A stretch of DNA of 64,000 nt, from the NCBI GenBank assembly GCA_030248065.1, contig JASAMV010000354.1, forward strand, positions 1-64,000, given 5' to 3'. This stretch comes from Rhynchonema sp. JSB1_4 (taxonomy: Eukaryota; Nematoda; Chromadorea; Monhysterida; Xyalidae). Under the pieces are notes generated by a model that did no database searches, was not told the origin of the DNA, and saw only the letters and a program-made list of their open reading frames with translations. Position 1 is the first letter of the stretch; each line of letters starts with the position of its first letter. This document shows, piece after piece, positions 48,788 through 59,289 of the stretch. The position numbers and the translations under genes were made by a program.

Positions 48788-51700
48788 TCAATCTGCCATC
48801 TGGGATGCCGTGAGCAATAATTCATCGACCACCTTCTCCATGTCACCTTCATGTTGGCACAGCACGTGTTCGTTCATCGTCACATCAGAGAAGCCCATAT
48901 CGCAGAGCTTCTGTTGCTGTTCGGGATACGCCGACTCGGATGGGTCATACTGGAAGCATGTTAATTTTGAAATTTACAGTTTGAAGTTTATTGTTTTCTG
49001 GTAGAAAATGAATGAACATATTATTTGTCAAGGTTCACCTCCGGATTTGGCCGAGGTGTCCATTGCGCTGGCGGCAGCCAGTCGGTCTGCGTGCCACGAG
49101 GCACCCAGGCCTGGTGCTGCTGCTGCTGGTGTTGTTCCACGGGGGTCCAGTTTTTGGGTGGCATCCTGAGTAAGATGAAAGCAGTAATAAATTTCCACAC
49201 AATGGGGCGAAATCAAACTTGACGATCAGTCCGGCCCGATTCGATGGTCCTGCCTTGGTCACGTGACCTTCGGTATGAACGATATTTCGAGACCTGCCGA
49301 TTCACACTGATTTCGACCGATCTCGAAACGTCCCAAGTCCCGTGACCAAGACAAGACCGGACCGGACAGATCATCAAGCTCGATTTTGACCAATGTTATA
49401 AACCGAATTCATCCGCAGATTGGAGAATGTAGGTACTGTACCGACCACTTTGCATTATTATGCGTGGCGCCACTCTGATTGGTGGCAATGCTGGTCGAGC
49501 TGTTCGACGTCGACAACGACTGCGCGACGCCGTTCAGCTGGTTTTGAATGCTGCGACCGACGGCCGGCAACGTCTGATCCATCACATTCAGCACTCGATG
49601 CAGTGCGTCAACCAGCTGGTGACCGACCTCGGGCTGCATCGGTGGAATAATGGCGGTGTTGGGCAGTGCTGCTGCTGGCGCTGGTTGATCTTGTGACACG
49701 GCCTGGTTCGGGCCTTGGTGCTCCTACATGTGAAAATTACAGTGATGTTGTGATGATCACGTGATTGATTGTAAGTAGACTACGTTAGGGGGAGTAAAAC
49801 AAATCCCCACCTTCTCTTTAATTCCGTCATCAACAACCAACACAGGTGTTTCCTCAGCAGATGTCTCAAGCGACGAATCGGGATCGGGAGCCTTCTGCAA
49901 GCAAACAGCGCGCATCCAGCATGACGCTAAGAAGTATTCTCGATTAGAAGGTCACTAAAATGTTGCAACATCAACCTCTTTCGGCTCGTCATCCGGTCGC
50001 ACGACGGTTGTGGCCGAGGTGCTCATCCAGTCGCTGTCACCATTCGTGCTCATCCACATTTCGGCCGCACCGACGTCTGCCAGTCCAAAGTCGACAAACG
50101 CGCCCGCCGATCGCTCACGTTCGCCATCACCGTCAGAACTGCTGCTCAACGATTCTGAATTCGAATATTTAAATGTTGGTTTCGGAATGTAGAATAAGAT
50201 AACGGTTAATCTGTGTTTGGCCCTTGTGTATATCCAACATTCAACTCAGCAGCGGCCAAGCAAAGCTCTCAGCCACGATGCCTGAGAAAGGTCGGTAACT
50301 AAATTATTGAAAGCGGTCGCATAGCTGCGAGGTTAAAGTATGCAGTGCCCTAAGTCGGTGTCGTGCCAATGTACTTCTGGGTGGTATGTCAGACACAATA
50401 TGTGCGCCGCCCGCTGGATGGTGTGTGAGTTGTCACAAATGAAGGGATATACATATAAAGTAAGTTTACCAATGTACATAGGTCTTCTTACCGCATTTCG
50501 GACTGTCGATCACATTGTAGTCGCTGTCGGCCGACTTGGATCGCTCGGTTACGTTCGACACCAACTCAAAGTCCGGATCCTCCAGCGTGTCCACGTAGCT
50601 GATCTCATCTTCTTCGGTCACTCCCAATTCCAACAACAGAGCATCGTCCGCTGTTTTCTTCTCTTCGTTCTTATTTTCTTCCGCCTTCTGGGCCTGCTCT
50701 TCAGTTTTGGCCAGTTCGTGAGCGGCTTGTTTCTGCTCAATGACTTCACGCTGCTCCTGTTCGTTGGCTACTTTCATGTCGTTTGGCGAGTCCGGCGGTT
50801 GGTTGGGAATGCAACCGATTCCGAGCGATTGGCTCATTATATCGATGTCGTTATCTACACACGCGCCGCTCAGATCGATGTGTGGGCGGTCACGGCCATT
50901 CTTATTCTCGGATCGCGCCCCAAGACTCAACATCGGATCCCAGGGTGTGGCATTGCCGTCCAGCGATGCGTCTTTTCCACCGAAATGATTCAACTGCGCG
51001 TGCTGTTCGTCTCCGGGAACACCGATTGCTCCACCGAAGTCAACGTCTTTCATTTGGGCTTCCATGGTGCCGCACCATGCAGCTGGGTATCGACCCCGAC
51101 CGAAGCCCGGTGGTGGCGGTGGAGGATGCGTGCCAAAACCGCACATCGCTGGGAAAGGCGCCGTGGAAAGGTTCAGTGGCGTTGGTTCTGGAGTGTGACT
51201 TTCGTGAAACGTGGGGCCCATACCCGGCATGGGATAGCACGCTTGCCAACCGGGCTGTTGTGCCAACGGCGGTCTTCGCGGTGCACCGCGACCGCAACGA
51301 CGCGGCATTGCGCGCAACGAATCCAAATTTGGGTACACCAGTGGTGGTGGAAGGGGCGGTAGTGGCAACGCGCTCAAGGGAGGGGCGCGTTGCAACGACA
51401 CTGGCTCGAGCTCTTCGAGTTCTTTGGTCAGCTTGGCGATGTCGATCTTTTGTCCCGACTTCTTTTCGCTGAAAATACGTTTAGATTATAAACAGGCGTG
51501 TATCACACACCGGCAATCACAGAATTATTTCTAGAATTCAAACCTTTTCTTGTCCGTTTTCTGACAGCGCAACAGAATCTTAACTCCGTCAACGATGTGA
51601 TGTCGTGTGCCACTGCTTGCGTCCAGGCCACCGGTCGGTAATCGGATGATCACGTGACTGGCCAAATGCGGGTCGCAGCACTGGCCGCAGATTTGTTGCT

Positions 51701-52774
51701 GACAACTGGGACTGAAATGGAAATATTTCCTTGAGCTTCGAAAAACTTGTAGATCACGAGCCGATAAAGCACCCGCCCGAGCGTCTCACCTCAAACAATA
51801 AAAGCGCACACTGCCCTGATGCACGCCAGCGCAGGTGGTGCACTTCCTGCCGCTTGATGCGTGCTTGTTTGTGGCCTTCTGCTCAATCTGTTTGACCGAT
51901 TGATTGAACACACCCCGCCAGTCGGCAACCGTGTTCGCATTTGGAGCAGCGTTGGCAACGGGTAGCGCTTCGAGATTGCCCTCCAGCAAGTTCGACTCTG
52001 GCACGGACTGTGGTGGTGGTGGTGGTGGCACCTGCTGCTGATACTTGTGCTTGACCTTGCGCTTGACTTTCATGTCGCCTTTGATCTGATTGATTTCGGC
52101 CAGCAACTCTTTGTGCACTTGCTGCAGTCGTTGCTTCTGCTCGTCCAGTTGGGACGCGAACTGCGCGCGTTGTGACGTCACCAGACCGCTCATCTCTTCG
52201 CTCACCTCGCGTTTCAGCTCGCTTTTCATCTGCAAACGAACATTCAGGTTGCAGACATTTAGTTTCTCGACATTACTGAAATGAAAACGTTATTCGTTGC
52301 AGATTTATTGCTTGCCTGAGTGACCGCGCGTGAAATCGACGCTAGAGCCTCCAGGTCGTTCGGGATCTCACCCGGCCCCGTTGTGTGTACGCTCGCATCG
52401 CTGGTTGCGACAGCACCGCTCGCCTTGATGTGCAATGTTCGCATTTGCTGCCACAGATTGACGGCATGTGCCCAGTCCTGAACGAAAGTGGGAATGAAAT
52501 ATGTTTTCAAATTTACAGCATGCAAAATGATTTAACAAAACCACGTGTTGTCCAAATAAAGTACCTCCTGGCTCATCAACAGAATCCAGTCGTTTTCGTT
52601 GTCCTTGTACAACAACGGACAATTGGCGAATATCGGCACGCGACCGAAGATCTTGCGTTTCAGCCACGGAACATTGTCGGCGCCCAAGCGACAATCGTCA
52701 AATTTCATCACGGTCGTTTCGCCCGGTTCGGCGGAGCCGTGATGCAGCACAAGTCGCAGCTCGCCCCACTCCAT
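48788..52774 (-). CDS. p62/sequestosome-like selective autophagy receptor, 10 exons
   Basis: Exons: 52774-52565, 52477-52316, 52229-51790, 51711-51544, 51468-50492, 50154-49976, 49894-49811, 49723-49437, 49165-49039 and 48949-48788. Phases agree, giving 931 residues. The N-terminal PB1 domain shows the basic cluster (WLKRKIFG) and the acidic OPCA segment (LLYKDNENDWILL). A coiled coil (SQLDEQKQRLQQVHKELL) precedes a ZZ zinc finger (CTTCAG ... FYCL ... CQQQICGQCCDPHLASH). A long disordered stretch contains a likely LC3-interacting motif (EDPDFELV, about residue 622). The C-terminus is a UBA domain (KLCDMGFSDVTMNEHVL). In characterised p62 proteins PB1 drives filament formation, ZZ binds N-degrons, LIR binds Atg8/LC3 and UBA binds ubiquitin. 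The protein is about twice the usual p62 length; NBR1 is the alternative but I see no four-Trp domain. Intron 2 appears to use a GC donor (CAG|GCAAGC). Confidence 0.88.
49217..49381. repeat. Foldback element in p62-like intron
   Basis: CTTGACGATCAGTCCGGCCC with CCTTGGTCACGTGAC is mirrored by GTCCCGTGACCAAG and GGACCGGACAGATCATCAAG. The interior includes CGAGACCTGCC and GATCTCGAAACG. It lies in intron 8. Confidence 0.75.
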
Positions 52775-53786
52775 TTCGTTAGCGTCTGTTCTTGTTCTTG
52801 AACTTTATATCTAAAATGTTTCGAAAACTATTTATTCCGATCACGGATTGGATTCTGCGAACAAAAACGAATTTCATTTTCGAGAATGAGCTGTTTCGCA
52901 ATATGGCGTAGTGCAAAATGGGTCGACTGAGAGCTGAACAGAATAAATGAAAAATGCGTAGTCATGTGATGACTGAAACATTTGGCGTTGCCAGGCTGAC
53001 ACGTGCTGCCTGCACAATTTCGCAACCCGGGCGAGCTCAGAGATAAAAACGTGTTGTGAGGGGAGACTGTACTATTGTTTTTTTTGCTGGGAACAAGGAC
53101 AGACAGTCAACGGGTTTCATAAAGTTGTGTTTTTATCAGCAGTGCGGATCGTCCAAGGTCGACAGAGTGCACATTTTAACTTCTGATGAAATGGTGTTGG
53201 GATGTGTATGGTGTTCAAGGCGATGTACCGTGTAGTTATCTTGATACTTTTATGCTCAGTAGAACATTTTCTCGAAGTCGCACAACCCCCAAACGACCTG
53301 AAGTTCGGAACTCATCAGTGATCTACAAACAAGTTTAGTTGCAGTGTTGCTGACTGTTTAAAGGGCGGGATGAAGGCTCACTGTTGATTATAAAATACAC
53401 TTAATCGGCTGAAGAACGTGTTTTATCCAACAGGATTATTCCAGGTTAAGACACTTTGGTTGGATATTGTTGAATGTGAATTGGAGCACTATTGTCAACA
53501 ACATCAGAAGTACTGTACAATCTGGCCGAAGACAATGCCCTGTAAACAATATGCTTGGTAAAAAACCGGATAAAACTACTAAATTGAAGTTTAAAAACGA
53601 TGAATAAAAGCGATGCTTATGAACGCAACGATGGAGAACACAAAATCAAAAAAACCGTATCGCAGTGCATTTTTTTGCTTTTGTTCTCGAAATACCAGTT
53701 TGGTTCGGTATTTAACCACGGCATTTCAGGTAGGCAAATCAGTCTATACCCCTTCGACTCCTGGTAACTTCAACTGCCAAATAAAA
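52775..53786. other. Divergent intergenic region
   Basis: Shared upstream region of the p62-like gene (minus) and the first ShKT-like gene (plus). An open frame runs into the latter from 53613 but the signal peptide begins at 53787, so that start is preferred. No confident promoter element. Confidence 0.5.
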
Positions 53787-54732
53787 ATGCCCTCTTTGGT
53801 TGCTACAGTCTGTTTGGCGCTTTGCGTCACCGTCTCATCAACGTGGGCCTATTGCGGCTCCGGCGGATGCGCCCCGGCTCAATGCTCCCCGATGTGCAGC
53901 AGTCTTGTGAGCCACTATGGTTGTGCGAGCAGCTACGTGCAGAAAACGTGCAGCAGCTGTTGTCAGTTGAAACAAATTTAGCTGATTTTCTTCTGTCCCG
54001 CTTTATCAAACACATCCATTTATAGTGTAGGTATGCTTGATTGACCACACAGGTCAGTCACAAACAACAACCTGTTCGAGCACCTGCAAGCTGTGGGCTG
54101 CCGAAGGTGGATGCAGCACGAGCGGAATGATGCGCCAAACGTGCGGATGTGCATGTATGTGCCCCACGAGTTTACAATCTGTTTTGAACGTATATTCAGT
54201 TTGAAGTGGATCTTGATGTTGATGGTGATTGACGTTTATTTAGGTCAGTCACAAACAACAACATGTTCGAAAACCTGCATGTCATGGGCGGCCTCTGGTG
54301 GATGCAGCACGAGCGGACCCATGCGTAGCGAGTGTGCATGTGCATGTAAGTTTCCCATTTAGCAACTGTTGATTGAAACAATCGACGGTGGATACAGTAC
54401 GTGCTTTATCTTCTTGATGCTGAACTTCAGGTCAAACAAAAACAGTGACTTGTTCGAAAACGTGCACAATGTGGGCAGCCGCGGGTGGATGTTCATCTGA
54501 AAGCATGCGTTCACAATGCGGTTGTGCTTGTGGTTAGTGCACTGCGTACAAGTATAACAAGCTGTTCCTGAAAAGTATTCATGAGCACACAGGGGCCTCG
54601 GCAGCCAGCACCAATTGCGGCAGTTGCCGTCAAAGCTGCAGCGCTTGCCAATACTGGGCCAGCAAGGGAGCGTGCACCACCAGCAGCACCTACATGCGAC
54701 GCAATTGTGGCTGCGCGTGCAACAGCGGCTGA
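53787..54732 (+). CDS. Secreted cysteine-rich protein with repeated ShKT-like units, paralogue 1
   Basis: Five exons: 53787-53961, 54053-54154, 54244-54345, 54431-54532 and 54593-54732. Phases agree (all introns phase 1), giving 206 residues. A signal peptide (SLVATVCLALCVTVSSTWA) leads to a Cys-rich first module, then four units of the form CSSTCKLWAAEGGCSTSGMM ... CGCAC, each on its own exon. The Trp-Ala-x-x-Gly-x-Cys core and six Cys resemble ShKT, but the last three Cys are packed as CGCAC, which is unusual. The three middle exons are each exactly 102 nt, so they are products of exon duplication. Secreted; possible matrix, cuticle or defence role, not decidable. Annotated as a family resemblance only; no toxin activity is claimed. 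Confidence 0.82.
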
Positions 54733-55780
54733 GTGATGTTTCATGCCAAGTGATACAGTTTTACGTTATACTCGCCATAATACTCCAATTTATTATTATT
54801 ATTGTTATATATTATTGTTATTTACTATTAATTTCATGGCGGCTTTCATCACGAAATCCTAATCGAGATATTTGGTGGTGGGGACGTGCATGTAGTCATG
54901 TAATGAACTGCATAACTAAAAATGGGCATTGCTTTATTACTTTACTTGATTATTCATGAAAAGATAAATACAAATTGGTGCAATAAAAATGTACAAGAAG
55001 TCTTGCCTTTTTCAAATTGTGTTCCCGAAGTTTGCTTGACCAGAAGCAGTTTTTTAAAGCAGCAAGCAGGTGTAGAACCCACACCGTCAAACGCACAACC
55101 GACCCTAAGTTTTGATCACGTCCACTGCAGAAGTCGGGGTTATACTAATGTTGTCGAAGCAACTGCCTGTGTTCATACTTTGCACGCATCATGCGTGTGT
55201 TGCACAGTCGACACCCGGCCAGCTGCGGTTGCACGAATCATTGTGTTGACAACAGCAACATTAGTCCAAAATTACATAGTGACACAGTACTGGCTCGTGC
55301 AACAACTTTACGTGCCATCTTTGCTGGTTGAGAAACCCAACTTTAACAGGTCAAACAGTATGTTTTTATCAGGATTTTCTGGGTGAACGACTTTTAGCCA
55401 CGTGCGCACCACATGCGTCCTCACTTCAGATAGCTGACTGGAAGTCAAAACGGGTTTTTGAACAAACACGTTACGCTAACCTGACCGTAACACATTGTCA
55501 TCAGCAGGCCGGCAAAAACTTTGAAAAAAACCAGGGTCCTATTTAGCGACTTAATCCCGGGAACAAACGTTGAACAAAGCCATTTCATTTATTGAACGCA
55601 AGAATGAATTTGCCAAACTCATGCCACCTTTAATCGAACCAGTATAGTTGTTGCTTTGTTCTCCGGATACCGGTTTGGCGGGCCTTCTTGCTTTTAAGCG
55701 CGCAGTTCATCGCACACGCATTTAGTCTCCTCCGCTTCCTTCTTCAAACCACCCAAACCTTACCCACATCAACCACAACC
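54733..55780. other. Gap between the two cysteine-rich genes
   Basis: Begins with the 3' UTR of paralogue 1, where TGATGTTTCA follows the stop codon and an AATAAA lies at 54982. A 154-codon open frame (54922-55386) starts with a hydrophobic segment but has no domain, contains the AATAAA and is not called. The region just before 55781 should hold the paralogue 2 promoter. Confidence 0.45.
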
Positions 55781-58048
55781 ATGCACTCCCTGGTTGCGAC
55801 CTTGTGCATGGTGCTTTGCGTGGCCGTGTCATCCAGTTGGGCTCAATGCGGCGTCGGCGGATGTGCACCACGATGTCCCTCGCAGTGCACCAGTTTCGTG
55901 AGCACGGGTGGTTGTGCGCGTGCCACCGTCCCCAACATGTGCACCAGCTGTTGTCCGCGACCGTCGTGTCCCAGTGCGTGTCAGTCGTTTGCCGCTTCGG
56001 GCGGATGCGGTACCTCCGGAGCCATGCGCAGTCGGTGTGGATGCGCTTGTAAGATGACCATTAACTGGATTGTCACTTGTATTCGTTCACAGCATAAAAA
56101 ACCGAACGACATCCACTAAAGGCTCCAAACCGGCGTGCCCAAGCAAGTGCGTGTCGATGGCTGCATCTGGCGGATGTTCGTCGGGAACAATGCCTAGTGG
56201 ATGCGGTTGTGCATGTACGTTTTCGCGGGACAGTTTTTTTGGAAACTAACGGGTTTCATCGACAGCTGATAATTTTGGAGTAAAAAAGTTTACACTGTAG
56301 GTCCCGCCCGCCCTGCCTGTCCCAGCACCTGCATGTCAGCGGCTGCCTCAGGCGGATGCTCATCGGGAGCCATGCCCAGCGGATGTGGTTGTGCTTGTGA
56401 GTTTATGGGGCCAGTTTCTTTTAAAACACGCTTTTTTAAAGACTCTGATCATTTGTAATCTCGAAACCGTGCTTGACTTTTGATTGACTTGCTATACCTA
56501 CAGGCCCCTCACGCCCTGCCTGTCCCAGCACTTGCATGTCAGCGGCTGCCTCAGGCGGATGCTCATCGGGAGCCATGCCCAGCGGATGTGGTTGTGCTTG
56601 TAAGTTTATGGGGCCAGTTTCTTTTAAAACACGCCTTTTTAAAGACTCTGATCATTTGTAATCTCGAAACCGTGCTTGACTTTTGATTGACTTGTTATAC
56701 CTACAGGCCCCTCACGCCCTGCCTGTCCCAGCACCTGCATGTCAGCGGCTGCCTCAGGCGGATGCTCATCGGGAGCCATGCCCAGCGGATGTGGTTGTGC
56801 TTGTGAGTTTATGGTGCCAGTTTCTTTTAAAACACGCTTTTTTAAGACTCTGATCATTTGTAATCTCGAAACCGTGCTATTCTTTTGATTAACTTGCTAT
56901 GCCTACAGGCCCCGCCCGCCCTGCCTGTCCCAGCACCTGCATGTCAGCGGCTGCCTCAGGCGGATGCTCATCGGGAGCCATGCCCAGCGGATGTGGTTGT
57001 GCTTGTGAGTGATTAATCCGTCAATACTATACATATATTTGAATATTATTATTAATTCACGGAATAAGTTACTAACTTGCTGAATAGTTTTCATGATTGT
57101 CATTTGATTTGATCTGCAGGTCCGGCCGCGCGCATCAGTTCTTGTTCGAGCTCGTGCCAGTCGTGGGCGGCCGTCGGTGGCTGCTCATCTGCAAGAATGC
57201 GTTCACAATGTGCTTGTGCTTGTGAGTGCATCATTCGATTGGTGTTGTTATCAGTGCCAAGCGCGCACTGCTATATAGAGCTGACCATGTTGACTTAAAG
57301 CTGGGTTTGTTCTGCTTCTGTACCTTCGTCGCCAACAACACGCGCGAAAACGGCACCGATCAGTCCTTTCGGCCTGTTTTGAATCGGCAAACTCATTGGC
57401 ATTGCGGCCTTGCCTAATACACATATCGGTCACAAAAAACGACTGGTCGCTACCCTTGTGAATAACGAGTGGTCAAAAAGGGCGTCCCCTACGTAACTTG
57501 CGCCCCTCAACTTGGTGTGCTGTGTTCAATTTTAGGCGTAAAGTGCTTACATGCTTTGTGGTGTCATTCTGTTGGCTGATGTTTCAATCATCAAATAGAG
57601 GAACAAAACTCTAACGTGGCTGCTCTGAAGGCTGCGCGCAATATGCCATACATACTGTACCTACCCAGCTTTGTGCCTTTATTTGACGACCGAAACATCA
57701 GCAGTTCGGTTTGACCGCTGGCATTTCATATGTTTAACCTACAGAATACCATAACAAAGTTTGTAGACAGTTTACCCCGAAAACTGAACACAGCACACCA
57801 ATATGGGACGCGCAAGTTAAGGGGAAGTACTTTCTGACCACTCTGTGACTGGCGGCGACGGTATGCGCACACACGCTGTAACCACTTGTTGTCCGACAGG
57901 TTCCGCTGCCGCCCCTCGTCCCACCGGCGGTTGTGGCGGTTGCCGACAAAATTGCAACATTTGCCAGTATTGGGCCAGTCAGGGAGCGTGCAGCACAAAC
58001 AGCGGCTACATGCAACGCAACTGCGGCTGTGCGTGCAACAACGGCTGA
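55781..58048 (+). CDS. Secreted cysteine-rich protein with repeated ShKT-like units, paralogue 2 (expanded)
   Basis: Eight exons: 55781-56048, 56122-56214, 56301-56396, 56504-56599, 56707-56802, 56909-57004, 57120-57221 and 57900-58048. All introns are phase 1, giving 331 residues. The signal peptide (HSLVATLCMVLCVAVSSSWA) is nearly that of paralogue 1. Exon 1 fuses the Cys-rich head with a first unit. Exons 2-7 each code one unit of the form CPSTCMSAAASGGCSSGAMP ... CGCAC. Exons 3-6 are nearly identical to one another, and so are the introns between them. In these units the core Trp is replaced by Ala-Ala, so the fold may be altered. The last exon (CQYWASQGACSTNSGYMQ ... CGCAC) matches the last exon of paralogue 1, including the sequence just after the stop. 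Extracellular; role unknown. Confidence 0.85.
56215..57004 (+). repeat. Tandem exon-intron cassettes (~203-bp unit, about four copies)
   Basis: Each unit holds a 96-nt exon plus an intron of about 107 bp with the shared words GGGGCCAGTTTCTTTTAAAA, GACTCTGATCATTTGTAATC, CGAAACCGTGCTTGACTTTT and GATTGACTTGCTATACCTAC. Copies two to four are almost identical in exon and intron alike, which shows recent duplication or ongoing gene conversion. The first intron of the set is more diverged. Confidence 0.9.
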
Positions 58049-59289
58049 GTGATGTTTCGCCTCAAGTGATACAATCTATAATTACATAAGCCTACTATCG
58101 TGGTGCTAGACTAAGGTGGAGGGAATAATCTGGTCATTTTTCTGCCACTATTGTCGTCCTCATTCATTGTTATCAGCCCTCAGTTACACAGCTGAATTCA
58201 ACCTACATACGTAATACTGTCTGATTTACCCTCGTTACTTTGGCTTATATTCATATCGCGAGCGCACATCGTTACCCTCGTCGTCAGCGCAGCTCAGTGC
58301 CATAGTAATATTTCGCGCGCTCATTCTATCTGGACTGCTTCCCTTGACGAACAGGGGTGACGAGTTACATACGTTCACGACTAAGCAATAAGCCGTTCCT
58401 TTCTCCTTCTTCGTGCATTACCGTTGTGTTTATTTGAGATTCCGAAGGGCTTCCAACGTCATGCCAATGTTGAGTACTTTCATGAGCTTACACACTGCCG
58501 GTGATTGTTTTGTTGTTATACCGCTTTTTTCATTGCCTTAGTGTATTATGCATACCCTGTTAATGTTACATGTTTATCTGAACTTGACCATGTATGCTTG
58601 CCTTTGTCCTTTGAAAACCACCTTGCATGCTTCGGTGTAAGAAACATGTTCGCGCCCCATGAAACGAAGCAGTGTTTGCTGTCAGCTAACGTATAATACT
58701 CGCAGATCCGAAAACGCGCAGGTTTCCAATGCAGCCAAAAAAATGCATTCTGCTTGAGCAAAGATGAAAATACGAAAATACATACCAAGCTTCCGCTCTC
58801 CCTCGTCATTTTTCAACAGCGCAGAACACGTGATCGTAAACATGAGCGGGCACAATGGTAAATAATATCAGGTTGTACTCAAGCAAGAGGGTGCGTAATA
58901 AGTTACATACATAGGTGTATGACAGTTAGTAGTACCATGAGTCGACACCCAGGGCCAGCTCAGGCAGGCACCCAGGTTACCATGCCAACTGTGTGTACGT
59001 CAATGACTGCGACTATTTTGGAACAACACGTGTAGTGCGCGCGCACATTGGCAAGCGTGGGTAATGCATGTACACACGCGTGAGACACCGACATATACAT
59101 AGATAGTGACGGTGGCTGAGTCCTTCGATTTATTTTGACTTTTTATCCCAGCTGGTCAGCTGAATCGGCAGCAGACGTCGCTCGTGCTCATAGTCATACG
59201 AAAAGTGCACCTTCCATTGTCTCAGCTGAGCTGATTTTCAGTGGGCCGTGTCAACCCTGTTTTGACAAGAAATTTATTCCAAAGAAATC
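58049..59289. other. Intergenic region, no gene supported
   Basis: The first 40 bp are the 3' UTR shared with paralogue 1. A 63-codon frame at 58505-58696 starts with a signal-like stretch but has no ATG and is not called. The last 150 bp should contain the 5' end of the ARMC9-like gene. Confidence 0.45.

Noticed and set aside
50340..51362. A 340-codon open frame on the plus strand
   Set aside because: It is antisense to exon 5 of the p62-like gene, which has agreeing splice phases and recognisable domains on both sides. The open antisense frame follows from its codon composition.
54922..55386. 154-codon plus-strand frame with a hydrophobic start
   Set aside because: It contains the AATAAA of the preceding gene, has no recognisable domain and no paralogue.
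58505..58696. Signal-peptide-like short frame
   Set aside because: It has no ATG at its start and no splice acceptor that would supply one.
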